Part shown: positions 1 to 6,716 of the stretch, one piece after another | Layout of the letters: every line of letters begins with the position of its first letter | How positions within the stretch are numbered: position 1 is the first letter of the stretch | Assembly (NCBI GenBank): GCA_021159785.1 | Contig: JAGHDU010000253.1 | Span: 1-7,112 of the forward strand | Direction: 5' to 3' | DNA: 7,112 nucleotides | Source: Staphylothermus sp. | Lineage (GTDB): Archaea; Thermoproteota; Thermoprotei_A; Sulfolobales; Desulfurococcaceae | Notes under the pieces: model-generated | Seen by the model: the letters and a program-made list of their open reading frames with translations, nothing else | Database searches by the model: none | What the model was told of the DNA's origin: nothing | Position numbers and translations under genes: made by a program

Positions 1-1
1 A

Positions 2-574
2 GCTTATAGAGAAGATAAGCTTGTAATAAAACTTTATTGTTATTTAAAAATACCTTTAGTTAAACAGTATGTTCAATCGAGTAAAACAATATATGAGGGT
101 TTAGAGGAGGCTGAGAATAAAAAAGCCATTGCACAGTATATTGTTGAAAATATGGAACCAGACATACTGTATATTCTAGGACCTGGTTCAACTGTTAAGG
201 AAATTAATAAACTATTAGGCATTCCATATACTCTTCTCGGAGTTGATGTAATTATTAATAACCAGTTGTTAGCTAAAGATGCCGATGAGCGTACATTATT
301 AAAAATAATTGAGAAGTACGGTAAAGCAAAAATAATTGTTACACCAATTGGCGGTCAAGGATTTATTTTTGGTAGAGGAAATCAGCAAATATCTCCTAAT
401 GTTATACGAAGAGTTGGTAAAGACAATATATTGGTAATTAGTACTAAGCGAAAGATAAGTAATATAGACTATTTAAGGGTGGACACAGGAGATCCTTCTG
501 TAGATGAAATGCTTAGGGGATATATTAAAGTATTAGTTGATTATGGTAAGTATGTTGTTAAAAAAGTAGTTTAG
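2..574 (+). CDS. ATP-NAD kinase-like protein (COG3199/PF01513 type), 5'-truncated C-terminal part
   Basis: The reading frame is open from base 2 to a TAG stop at 572-574. The 190 visible residues are therefore the C-terminal portion of a longer protein, and the ATG at 152 is internal rather than the start. Seen: GPGST (visible residues 60-64), LLGVD (78-82), then TPIGGQGFIFGRGNQQ ending at about residue 129, followed by IRRVGK and a late LRVDTGDP segment. Known: this order is characteristic of the archaeal/bacterial COG3199 family predicted to phosphorylate NAD to NADP with ATP or polyphosphate, usually about 330-380 residues. The N-terminal nucleotide-binding GGDG-type motif would lie before the window. 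The substrate is inferred from family, and some PF01513 members have other roles (AcoX-like). The protein has no membrane segment and should be cytosolic. The gene is convergent with gcvT, with 17 bases between the stop codons. There is no sign of damage in the visible part. Confidence 0.85.
   Translation, partial: AYREDKLVIKLYCYLKIPLVKQYVQSSKTIYEGLEEAENKKAIAQYIVENMEPDILYILGPGSTVKEINKLLGIPYTLLGVDVIINNQLLAKDADERTLLKIIEKYGKAKIIVTPIGGQGFIFGRGNQQISPNVIRRVGKDNILVISTKRKISNIDYLRVDTGDPSVDEMLRGYIKVLVDYGKYVVKKVV
560..565 (-). terminator. Candidate oligo-T terminator of gcvT (minus strand)
   Basis: A run of six A on the plus strand reads as T6 on the minus strand, 26 bases after the gcvT stop. Archaeal transcription can end at short T-runs without a hairpin. 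The run lies inside the 3' end of the converging kinase gene, so its coding role could equally explain it. Confidence 0.3.
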
Positions 575-581
575 GTGAAGA

Positions 582-586
582 TTTTT
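582..586 (+). terminator. Candidate oligo-T terminator of the NAD kinase-like gene
   Basis: A T5 run lies 7 bases after the kinase stop codon, in the 17-base gap between the two convergent genes. It fits a hairpin-free archaeal terminator, but five T is common by chance in DNA this AT-rich. Confidence 0.3.
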
Positions 587-591
587 CATAA

Positions 592-1704
592 CTATTTGTT
601 AATAAATGGGAAATCAACGATTTTGCCTGAATATTCTTTTCCTCTAATTTGGATTGTAACAAGTAGGTCAACTATAGCGTATCTTGAATCTATGTATGCT
701 TGTGCTATTCCTCTTCTGAGAACAGGAGAATATGCTCCGCTGGTTACCCACCCTATATATTGGCCTTCAATATATACTAGTGTATTTTCTCTTGGAATAA
801 TTCTTGCGTGTTTCTTAGACATCTTTATACCCATACGTATCCATCTCACACCTTCTTTAAGACAAGCTCTAAGAGCTTCTTCTCCTACATATCCGTGTTT
901 ATTCCAAGTTATAGCACCTAATCCGTAGCGTAAACTGATAGCACAAGGATACTTCACAGGATCTTCTCCATATTCATGTCCTCCTAGAACATAGCCCATT
1001 TCCATTCTTAAGGTATCTCTTGCAATTATTCCGACAGGCTTAGCTCCTACACTAATCAATAATTCTATTAACTTTGCTATTTGTCCTGGTTCACCCCATA
1101 TTTCGAAACCATCCTCTCCTGTCCAACCACTCCTACTTATCAAGAAAATGCTGATGTCATTTATTTTCTCATTAATTCTAAATTCTAATGGTTTTAAATC
1201 ATTGACCCATTCTGCGTTGATTTTTTCGAAAACTTCAACTGTTTTTGGTCCTTGGACAGCAATCATAGCATATTTATCGGTATAATCCTCTATTGTTACT
1301 TTATAATTCTTCTCGTGAATAATTTTTTTGAAATAATTGATCATTTTATCTATGACTAATGCATTTACCACAATAAGCCATTCTTCATCATTTATTTTAT
1401 AAAGCATTTCATCGTCCTTAACTCTAGCATATTGATTTAAAGCTAGAGTGGGGCCGCTCATGAATCCTGTTTTTGTCTTTGATAAGTCTTTAGTATAAAT
1501 ATATTGAATGAATTCAGGGACATCTTTTCCACTAATTTTTATTCTTCCCATGTGGCTTACATCGAAGATTCCACAAGCTTCTCTTACTGTTAAATGTTCT
1601 TCTATAGAGCTAGTATACCTCATAGGAACTTCCCATTCACCGAAAAAACCCGTTTCGGCACCGAATTTCTCTACGTGGAAATCAAGTAGTTGAATTCTCC
1701 TCAT
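592..1704 (-). CDS. gcvT: Glycine cleavage system aminomethyltransferase (T protein)
   Basis: This is the T protein (EC 2.1.2.10). It takes the aminomethyl group held on the lipoyl arm of H protein, releases ammonia and transfers the methylene group to tetrahydrofolate or, in many archaea, a modified pterin. The 370 residues match the usual family length. Seen in order: an N-terminal FHVEKFGAETG segment, CGIFDVSHMG (44-53), a KDDEM segment whose Asp97/Asp98 align with the folate-contacting aspartate of known T proteins, QGP (151-153), RSGWTGEDGFEIW (191-203), ARDTLRMEMG (228-237) and VTSGAYSPVLRRGIAQAYI (320-338). The start is the ATG at 1704-1702, preceded at a 6-base gap by GGTGAA, a good archaeal ribosome binding site. 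The gene is divergent from gcvPA over a 114-base spacer and convergent with the NAD kinase-like gene. All family landmarks are intact, so a true T protein is preferred over the related dimethylglycine/sarcosine dehydrogenase domains. Which pterin it uses cannot be seen. Confidence 0.96.
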   Translation of the reverse strand: MRRIQLLDFHVEKFGAETGFFGEWEVPMRYTSSIEEHLTVREACGIFDVSHMGRIKISGKDVPEFIQYIYTKDLSKTKTGFMSGPTLALNQYARVKDDEMLYKINDEEWLIVVNALVIDKMINYFKKIIHEKNYKVTIEDYTDKYAMIAVQGPKTVEVFEKINAEWVNDLKPLEFRINEKINDISIFLISRSGWTGEDGFEIWGEPGQIAKLIELLISVGAKPVGIIARDTLRMEMGYVLGGHEYGEDPVKYPCAISLRYGLGAITWNKHGYVGEEALRACLKEGVRWIRMGIKMSKKHARIIPRENTLVYIEGQYIGWVTSGAYSPVLRRGIAQAYIDSRYAIVDLLVTIQIRGKEYSGKIVDFPFINK

Positions 1705-1710
1705 AGACTT

Positions 1711-1716
1711 TTCACC
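1711..1716 (-). promoter_or_regulatory. Ribosome binding site of gcvT
   Basis: On the minus strand this reads GGTGAA, 6 bases before the ATG. It matches the archaeal GGAGGTGAT consensus and supports the start at 1704. Confidence 0.7.
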
Positions 1717-1740
1717 AATTCACTTGAATACATATATAGA

Positions 1741-1766
1741 AAGCTAAATCTATTAATCTAATTCTA
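1741..1766. repeat. Tandem AANCTA-like hexamers in the middle of the divergent promoter
   Basis: Four related hexamers occur in 26 bases: AAGCTA (1741-1746), AATCTA (1747-1752), AATCTA (1755-1760) and ATTCTA (1761-1766), with only two bases (TT) outside the units. The cluster lies between the candidate TATA boxes of the two divergent units, where an archaeal regulator could act on both. Chance repetition in AT-rich DNA is a real alternative. Confidence 0.35.
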
Positions 1767-1802
1767 CATATTTTTCGTTGTAAGTAAAGGTCGATCTAAG
1801 TA

Positions 1803-1808
1803 GAGGGG
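1803..1808 (+). promoter_or_regulatory. Ribosome binding site of gcvPA
   Basis: GAGGGG ends 10 bases before the GTG start at 1819 and supports that unusual start codon. An ATG at 1823 lies in a different frame and is not the start. Confidence 0.5.
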
Positions 1809-1818
1809 ACTGTTAAAG

Positions 1819-3249
1819 GTGGATGCTCATCCTTTCATTCCTAATTCCTCAGATGAAATTAGAAAAAAGATTATGGAAAAGCTTGGGATAAAAAGTGTAG
1901 ACGAATTATTCAGAGACATTCCTAGTAGTGTAAGAATGGAATCCAATAAATGGGATGAACTAGATATTGGTTTAAAGAAACCATTGTCCGAAATAGAAGT
2001 AAAGAGAATTGTTAGTGAAAAACTCGGTAAAAATAAACAATTAAGGATACCACCTTTCTTAGGAGGTGGAGCCGCGCCGCATTATGTCCCTGCTGTAATA
2101 AAGTACATTATATCGCGAGGAGAATTCTTGACATCGTATACACCATATCAACCCGAGATCTCACAAGGTATTCTCCAAGCTATCTTCGAATATCAAAGTT
2201 TAATGGCTGAATTACTAGACATGGATATAGTTAATGCGTCCATGTATGATGGCGCCTCGGCTTTAGCTGAAGCCTTGCTCATGTCTATGAGAGTAAATAA
2301 GAATAGAAGGAAGATATTACTTCCATCCAATATGAATCCTTTCCATAGAGAAGTAGTTATGACGTATCTATATCCTCACATTAGTCAAGGAAGGGTTATT
2401 GTAGAAGATATAAAATATGATCCTGTGACAGGATTAATTGATAAAGAAGATCTAAAGGAAAAGATATCCAAGGATGTTATTGCTGTATACTTACAGAATC
2501 CTAATTTCTTTGGTTTGATCGAGGAAGATGCTAATGATGTAAGTGAAATAGTTCATGAATACAAAGTATTGTTTATAATTGGGATTGAACCTTTGTCTCT
2601 AGGCTTGATAAAATCACCCGGTGAATTAGGTGCTGACATAGCAGTTGGTGAGGGTCAACCCCTTGGATTAAGTCTTAATTTTGGGAGTTCTTACTTAGGC
2701 ATATTCGCTATAAGAGATGATCCGAAACTATTGAGACAAATGCCTGGGAGATTAATCGGCTTAGCACAAACAATTGAAGGCGGGGAGAGAGCTTTCGCTA
2801 TGGTTTTACAGACGCGTGAACAACACATCAGGAGATCCAAGGCAACCTCTAATATATGTACCAATGAAGCACTATCCGCTATAGCATCAGCAATTTATTT
2901 ATCCTTGCTGGGAAGAAAGGGATTAGTAAAACTAAGTAGACATATTTACTATAAATCACACTATGCTATGAAAATGATGAGAAAGAATGGAATTAGAGCA
3001 AATATATTCAATGCAGATTTCTTCAAGGAATTTACTGTCAGCTTTAATGAATATAACATATCATATCAATCTATCCATGAAAAATTACTTGAGAAAGGAA
3101 TACATGGCGGATTGTATCTAGGAAAACTATATCCAGAACTCGGTGAAACAGCACTATTCGCTTTTACTGAAGTACATCAAAAACAAGACATAGATCTTTT
3201 GGTTCAATCCATTAAAAAATCTTGGAGGAGAGGAAGTAGATATGTTTAG
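1819..3249 (+). CDS. gcvPA: Glycine dehydrogenase (decarboxylating) subunit 1
   Basis: This is the N-terminal-half subunit of the P protein (EC 1.4.4.2). With GcvPB it decarboxylates glycine through pyridoxal phosphate and loads the aminomethyl group onto lipoyl-H protein. It has 476 residues; the two-subunit type usually has about 450. Seen: HPFIPNS at residues 4-10, the expected N-terminus, which supports the GTG start; FLGGGAAPHYVPAVI (80-94); TSYTPYQPEISQG (105-117); MYDGASALAEA (142-152); GEGQPLG (277-283); MPGRLIG (308-314); and TREQHIRRSKATSNICTNEA (332-351). The subunit has a PLP-enzyme fold but carries no Schiff-base lysine; that residue is in GcvPB, as expected for a split P protein. 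The coding end overlaps gcvPB by 8 bases, which implies translational coupling and equimolar production. The gene opens the gcvPA-gcvPB operon and is divergent from gcvT. Confidence 0.96.
   Translation: MDAHPFIPNSSDEIRKKIMEKLGIKSVDELFRDIPSSVRMESNKWDELDIGLKKPLSEIEVKRIVSEKLGKNKQLRIPPFLGGGAAPHYVPAVIKYIISRGEFLTSYTPYQPEISQGILQAIFEYQSLMAELLDMDIVNASMYDGASALAEALLMSMRVNKNRRKILLPSNMNPFHREVVMTYLYPHISQGRVIVEDIKYDPVTGLIDKEDLKEKISKDVIAVYLQNPNFFGLIEEDANDVSEIVHEYKVLFIIGIEPLSLGLIKSPGELGADIAVGEGQPLGLSLNFGSSYLGIFAIRDDPKLLRQMPGRLIGLAQTIEGGERAFAMVLQTREQHIRRSKATSNICTNEALSAIASAIYLSLLGRKGLVKLSRHIYYKSHYAMKMMRKNGIRANIFNADFFKEFTVSFNEYNISYQSIHEKLLEKGIHGGLYLGKLYPELGETALFAFTEVHQKQDIDLLVQSIKKSWRRGSRYV
3224..3236 (+). promoter_or_regulatory. 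Ribosome binding site of gcvPB inside the end of gcvPA
   Basis: A purine-rich stretch holds GGAGG at 3224-3228 and a second GAGG-type match at 3230-3233, before the ATG at 3242. The downstream match has the more usual spacing. It lies within gcvPA codons, so gcvPB can initiate independently as well as by coupling. Confidence 0.6.
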
Positions 3250-4813
3250 ACAAGCTAAATGGTCCGAACCCCTTATCTTTGAACTAGGAAATAATGGTAG
3301 GGAAGGTTTTCTTGTACCTGAACTTGAAAAGGAAATACTCGACACTGTTGGAGAAATCCATATACCCGAAAAAATACGAAGAACTAAAGAACCCGAACTA
3401 CCTATGTTAAGTGAAGTTGAAGTAATTAGACATTATACAAGATTAACAGAGATGAGTTACGGAGTTGATAATGGCCCCGTTCCATTAGGTTCATGTACTA
3501 TGAAGTATAATCCTAGAATAGCATGGGAAATAGCTTCTGATCCTAGAATAACGGAGATACATCCATTGCAAGACATAAGAACTATTCAAGGTCTTCTTGA
3601 GATGTTATATGAGCTCCAGAAGTGGCTCGCAAATATTACTGGAATGGATTACTGTTCGCTTCATCCCGCAGCAGGTGCTCATGGAGAGCTTGCTGGTATA
3701 TTGATGATAAGAAAATATCATGAATTAAGAGGTAATTCGGAGAAGAAGAAATATATAATTATACCAGATTCTGCACATGGTACTAACCCTGCAAGTGCCG
3801 CTATGGGTGGATATTCCGTAATTGAAGTTCCCTCGAGTAAAGATGGAAATATTGATATCGATGCTTTAAGGAGCGTAGTGGACGAAAGTGTAGCAGGTTT
3901 AATGATAACGAATCCAAGTACCCTTGGATTATTCGAGGAAAACATAGTAGAAATAGCGAATATAATACACGAAGTAGATGGCTTACTATACTATGATGGT
4001 GCTAACCTGAATGGTATAATGGGGTATGCTAGACCCGGTGATATGGGTTTTGACATTGCACATATAAACATACATAAAACATTCGGTGCACCCCACGGTG
4101 GTGGAGGACCAGGTGCAGGCCCTGTTTGTGTTAAAGACAAAATGATAGATGAGGATAAAGGGATAAGTCTAAAGGATCTATTACCTGGTTATTTAGTTGA
4201 ATATGATGAAGAAAAACAAATGTATTACCTCAAGAAACCATCTGAGTATAGTATAGGGGCATTGAAGGCATTCTTTGGCAATACGTTACCGTTGATATGG
4301 GGATATGTATACATATTAATGCTTGGAGCCAAAGGTTTAAGAATGGTTACTGAACACGCAGTTCTAAATACTAATTATTTCAATAAACTTATTGAAAACA
4401 CACAAGGATTAGAGCTACCCTATGGGAAAGATAGACCGAGAAAACATGAGACAGTTATTAGTGCAGAAAAACTCTACCAGGATACTGGTGTATCGGCAGA
4501 AGACATTGCTAAAGGGTTATTAGATGCCGGATTCTACGCACCAACGATCTATTTCCCTCTAATAGTAAAGGAAGCATTAATGATAGAATTCACAGAATCA
4601 GAAACTCTTGAAAATATCGAGAAATATGCTGAAAGAATCAAGGACATAGTTAAAACAACATACTCTAATCCAGATGAACCAAAGAAATGGCCCAGAAACA
4701 CAGCAGTTGGTAGGATCGATATTGTAAAGGCTAATCATCCTAAATACGTTGCACCGACTTGGAGAGTTTATCTGAAAAAACTAAAACGATATAGTACTGG
4801 AGAGAAACAATGA
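3242..4813 (+). CDS. gcvPB: Glycine dehydrogenase (decarboxylating) subunit 2
   Basis: This is the catalytic C-terminal-half subunit of the P protein, carrying the pyridoxal phosphate. It partners GcvPA in decarboxylating glycine onto the lipoyl arm of H protein. It has 523 residues; the family is usually about 480-520. Seen: GSCTMKYNPR (83-92); HPAAGAHGEL (141-150); SAHGTNPASAAMGG (177-190); MITNPSTLGLFE (221-232); YYDGANLNGIMGYARPGDMG (250-269), whose Asp252 is the expected PLP-ring partner; and INIHKTFGAPHGGGGPGAGP (275-294), whose Lys279 is the expected Schiff-base lysine. The C-terminal PRxxxVGRIDIVKANHP-type segment is also present. The ATG at 3242 has a strong ribosome binding site inside gcvPA and the frames overlap by 8 bases. 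After the TGA stop there are 37 bases to the dihydrolipoamide dehydrogenase gene, which may be in the same operon. No key residue is missing. Confidence 0.97.
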   Translation: MFRQAKWSEPLIFELGNNGREGFLVPELEKEILDTVGEIHIPEKIRRTKEPELPMLSEVEVIRHYTRLTEMSYGVDNGPVPLGSCTMKYNPRIAWEIASDPRITEIHPLQDIRTIQGLLEMLYELQKWLANITGMDYCSLHPAAGAHGELAGILMIRKYHELRGNSEKKKYIIIPDSAHGTNPASAAMGGYSVIEVPSSKDGNIDIDALRSVVDESVAGLMITNPSTLGLFEENIVEIANIIHEVDGLLYYDGANLNGIMGYARPGDMGFDIAHINIHKTFGAPHGGGGPGAGPVCVKDKMIDEDKGISLKDLLPGYLVEYDEEKQMYYLKKPSEYSIGALKAFFGNTLPLIWGYVYILMLGAKGLRMVTEHAVLNTNYFNKLIENTQGLELPYGKDRPRKHETVISAEKLYQDTGVSAEDIAKGLLDAGFYAPTIYFPLIVKEALMIEFTESETLENIEKYAERIKDIVKTTYSNPDEPKKWPRNTAVGRIDIVKANHPKYVAPTWRVYLKKLKRYSTGEKQ

Positions 4814-4814
4814 A

Positions 4815-4850
4815 TTTATAATATACAATATATAGTTTGCGGATGATATT
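4815..4850 (+). promoter_or_regulatory. Possible promoter and ribosome binding site before lpd
   Basis: The 37-base gap after gcvPB holds a TATA-like TTTATAATAT (4815-4824) about 26 bases before position 4845, and GGATGA (4841-4846) 4 bases before the ATG. If the box is used, lpd has its own very short-leader transcript in addition to read-through from gcvPA-gcvPB. The box match is good, but such sequences are frequent in AT-rich spacers. Confidence 0.45.
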
Positions 4851-6212
4851 ATGAGATATGATTGTGTTATAATTGGATCAGGTGTAGCTGGATATCCTGC
4901 AGCAGTGCTTCTTGCAAGAGAAGGTCATAAAGTAGCTGTTATTGAAGAAAAACTAATTGGTGGTGAATGTACAAATTATGGTTGCGTACCTAGTAAGTCA
5001 CTATACATGGTAGCCGAAGCGTTTAGATCCTTAAAGAAAGTAGGTGCCGAAATACGTGCAGATTGGAAAGAAATAACTAAATTTGTAGAAAGAGTCGTAG
5101 ACGAATCTCGAAAAGGAATAGAATATCTGTTAGAAAAACATGATGTGGAAATCATTGAATCTAAAGGCAGATTAGCATCATCTAAACAAATTAAGACAGA
5201 TAAAGGTACTATAGAAGCTGAGAAAATTGTTTTAGCATTAGGAACAGATCCAAAACCCTTACCAAATATTAATTTCGATAACGACGTAGTGAGTAATAGA
5301 GAAATATTCTATGTGGATGAAAAACCGGAGCGATTATTGGTAGTTGGTGGTGGAGTTATAGGCGTAGAGGTCTCTAACATATTCGCTCAACTAGGTACAG
5401 AAGTCATATTAGTAGAAGCAATGGAACATATTTTGCCATTTCTTGATAAGGATGTAGCTATAATAATGCGTAGGTATCTGAAAGATAATGGTGTGCGAAT
5501 TAAAGAACGGGTAGTTGTTAAAAACATCGAGAAAAAAGATGGAAAATTAGTTGTTGAATTACCAAATAATGAAATATTAACTGTGGATAAAGCCCTTGTA
5601 TCGATTGGTAGGATACCTAAAACCAAAGGCATAGGTCTTGAAAATGCTGGTATTGAAGTGGATCAATATGGTTTCATAAAAGTTGATAAATTCTATAGAA
5701 CAACAAATACCAATATATATGCAGTAGGTGATGTTGTAGGAGGCCCGTTATTAGCACATAAAGCAATGCTAGAGAGTATTGCCGCATATAGGAATATTGT
5801 TGGAAAAGAACCCATCACACTCAATTATAGTCTAGTACCACAAACTATATTCTCAGGATTAGAACTATCATGGATTGGTTATACCGAAAAAGAACTTAGA
5901 TCTAAAAAGGTAAGTTATAAGAAAATTAAGCTGCCAATTTCCTACTTATCAGCTGTACGCATTAAGGATAGTAAGTATTCGTATGTAAAGCTATTGTTGT
6001 CGGAAGAAAAACAACAGATACTTGGTATACACATTGTTGCCCCTAATGCTTCAGAAGTTATATCTTCGTTCATACCATTCATCATAGAAAGAATTGACCT
6101 CAAGAAAATAGCTGAGACACCATATCCCCACTTAACAATATCTGAAATAGTACGAGAAGTTGCCGAATATATTATAGGCGAACCTATACATACAATCCTT
6201 AAGCATATATGA
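4851..6212 (+). CDS. lpd: Dihydrolipoamide dehydrogenase (L protein, E3)
   Basis: This FAD enzyme (EC 1.8.1.4) re-oxidises the dihydrolipoyl arm of H protein with NAD+, closing the glycine cleavage cycle. It has 453 residues, slightly shorter than the usual 460-475. Seen: FAD-binding GSGVAG (9-14); redox disulfide motif GGECTNYGCVPSK (37-49) with Cys40 and Cys45; NAD-binding VVGGGVIGVEV (164-174); second FAD motif NIYAVGDV (288-295); and a C-terminal dimerisation domain from about 325 ending in PYPHLTISE. His427 and Glu432 align with the catalytic His-Glu pair of HPTLSE in other enzymes, but the following proline is Leu428 here. The disulfide spacing and C-terminal His favour lipoamide dehydrogenase over mercuric or glutathione reductase. 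The position right behind gcvPA-gcvPB supports the glycine cleavage role. No 2-oxoacid dehydrogenase genes are seen nearby, in keeping with archaea that use ferredoxin oxidoreductases. Confidence 0.94.
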   Translation: MRYDCVIIGSGVAGYPAAVLLAREGHKVAVIEEKLIGGECTNYGCVPSKSLYMVAEAFRSLKKVGAEIRADWKEITKFVERVVDESRKGIEYLLEKHDVEIIESKGRLASSKQIKTDKGTIEAEKIVLALGTDPKPLPNINFDNDVVSNREIFYVDEKPERLLVVGGGVIGVEVSNIFAQLGTEVILVEAMEHILPFLDKDVAIIMRRYLKDNGVRIKERVVVKNIEKKDGKLVVELPNNEILTVDKALVSIGRIPKTKGIGLENAGIEVDQYGFIKVDKFYRTTNTNIYAVGDVVGGPLLAHKAMLESIAAYRNIVGKEPITLNYSLVPQTIFSGLELSWIGYTEKELRSKKVSYKKIKLPISYLSAVRIKDSKYSYVKLLLSEEKQQILGIHIVAPNASEVISSFIPFIIERIDLKKIAETPYPHLTISEIVREVAEYIIGEPIHTILKHI

Positions 6213-6256
6213 GTTTCCATAGAAACCAATAATTTTAATATAGTATATTGGAAATG

Positions 6257-6300
6257 TTTTAAAAATAAGGATATAAAGTAAATGTTTCCAGGTGAAGAAT
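6257..6300 (+). promoter_or_regulatory. Promoter and ribosome binding site of aIF5A
   Basis: Two TATA-like boxes precede aIF5A. TTTTAAAAATA (6257-6267) would start transcription near 6287, just ahead of the GGTGA ribosome binding site (6291-6295). ATATAAAG (6271-6278) would start it near the ATG itself, giving a leaderless mRNA. GGTGA lies 5 bases before the ATG at 6301 and decides the start: the in-frame GTG at 6292 lies within this site and is not the start codon. Confidence 0.55.
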
Positions 6301-6696
6301 ATGAGCAAAACCTATGCAACATTAGGAGAACTTAAACCAGGTAACTTCATAATAATCGATGGAGAACCATGTAAAATTGTTGAAATGAGTAAAGCAAAAA
6401 CAGGTAAGCATGGAAGTGCTAAAGCACATGTAGTGGCAATCGGTTTATTTACTGGAAACAAGAAAACATTAATAGCACCAGTTGATCAGAGAGTAGAGGT
6501 ACCTATAATAGAGAAGCGTGTAGGACAAATAATTGCTGATATGGGAGACATGTTCCAAGTAATGGATATGGAGACTTTTGAAACATTTGAGGTAGAAAAA
6601 CCGCAAGATGAAAAATTACTAGAAAAACTAAAACCAGGAGTCGAAGTAGAGTACTGGGTAGTAATGGGCAAGAGAATGATAGTACGAACAAGGTAG
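6301..6696 (+). CDS. eif5A: Translation factor aIF5A (hypusine-containing, eIF5A family)
   Basis: This is the archaeal homologue of eukaryotic eIF5A and bacterial EF-P. It binds the ribosome between the P and E sites and helps form difficult peptide bonds such as polyproline. It has 131 residues, the usual archaeal length. Seen: N-terminal SH3-like domain (about 1-68) opening with [11 protein letters not shown] and carrying the modification loop [12 protein letters not shown] (31-42), whose Lys36 is the residue converted to hypusine or deoxyhypusine; then the OB-fold domain (about 70-131) with VPIIEKR and a [12 protein letters not shown] end. Start choice: the ATG at 6301 with GGTGA 5 bases upstream gives the family N-terminus. 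A longer frame from GTG at 6292 would begin inside the ribosome binding site. The TAG stop sits in the left arm of a hairpin, three bases before the next gene. Hypusination needs spermidine and deoxyhypusine synthase, which are not in this window. Confidence 0.95.
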   Translation: MSKTYATLGELKPGNFIIIDGEPCKIVEMSKAKTGKHGSAKAHVVAIGLFTGNKKTLIAPVDQRVEVPIIEKRVGQIIADMGDMFQVMDMETFETFEVEKPQDEKLLEKLKPGVEVEYWVVMGKRMIVRTR

Positions 6697-6716
6697 AACA
6701 TGCATAATTTCTACCT
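6691..6716 (+). repeat. Perfect 8-bp inverted repeat over the aIF5A stop and the next start codon
   Basis: AGGTAGAA (6691-6698) and TTCTACCT (6709-6716) are exact reverse complements around a 10-base loop. The left arm holds the last two bases of the final aIF5A Arg codon, the codon before... the TAG stop (6694-6696), and an AGGT that could serve as ribosome binding site for the next gene. The loop holds that gene's ATG (6700-6702), and the right arm lies in its early codons. In RNA it would form a hairpin that hides the ribosome binding site. No T-run follows, so a terminator is less likely. Confidence 0.55.

Larger units (their letters stand above)
1705..1818. promoter_or_regulatory. Divergent promoter region between gcvT and gcvPA-gcvPB
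   Basis: This 114-base, strongly AT-rich spacer must hold the promoters of both glycine cleavage units. For gcvPA, ACATATTTTT (1767-1776) is a plausible TATA box; a start site about 26 bases on, near 1797, would leave a leader of about 20 bases holding its ribosome binding site. For gcvT, TATATA at 1733-1738 is the clearest box, but it would put the start site near 1709, giving an almost leaderless mRNA that lacks the GGTGAA site. A weaker box further upstream may be used instead. The middle holds repeated hexamers (see 1741-1766). That both units are controlled from here is inferred from geometry; the individual boxes are uncertain. Confidence 0.5.

Noticed and set aside
152..574. A complete 140-residue gene starting at ATG 152.
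   Set aside because: The frame stays open to the window edge and the upstream residues read as protein continuous with the kinase family, so this ATG is internal.
575..928. Plus-strand open frame of 117 residues right after the kinase stop.
   Set aside because: It lies wholly antisense to the well-supported gcvT, has no family features and has no separate ribosome binding site.
6213..6226. Small hairpin GTTTC-CATA-GAAAC just after the lpd stop, as a terminator.
   Set aside because: Only 5 bp with no following T-run longer than four; expected by chance in AT-rich DNA and not needed for archaeal termination.
6292..6300. GTG start for aIF5A, adding three residues.
   Set aside because: This GTG is part of the GGTGA ribosome binding site; the ATG at 6301 gives the usual family N-terminus and proper spacing.
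5942..6322. Minus-strand open frame of 126 residues over the end of lpd.
   Set aside because: It covers the conserved C-terminal domain of lpd and the aIF5A promoter in antisense, with no recognisable motif.
6694..6702. The aIF5A TAG stop is in the same frame as the following gene, so read-through (or pyrrolysine at UAG) could fuse the two proteins.
   Set aside because: aIF5A ends at its normal family length, the next gene has its own ATG, and pyrrolysine use is not expected in this lineage. A shared frame occurs by chance one time in three.
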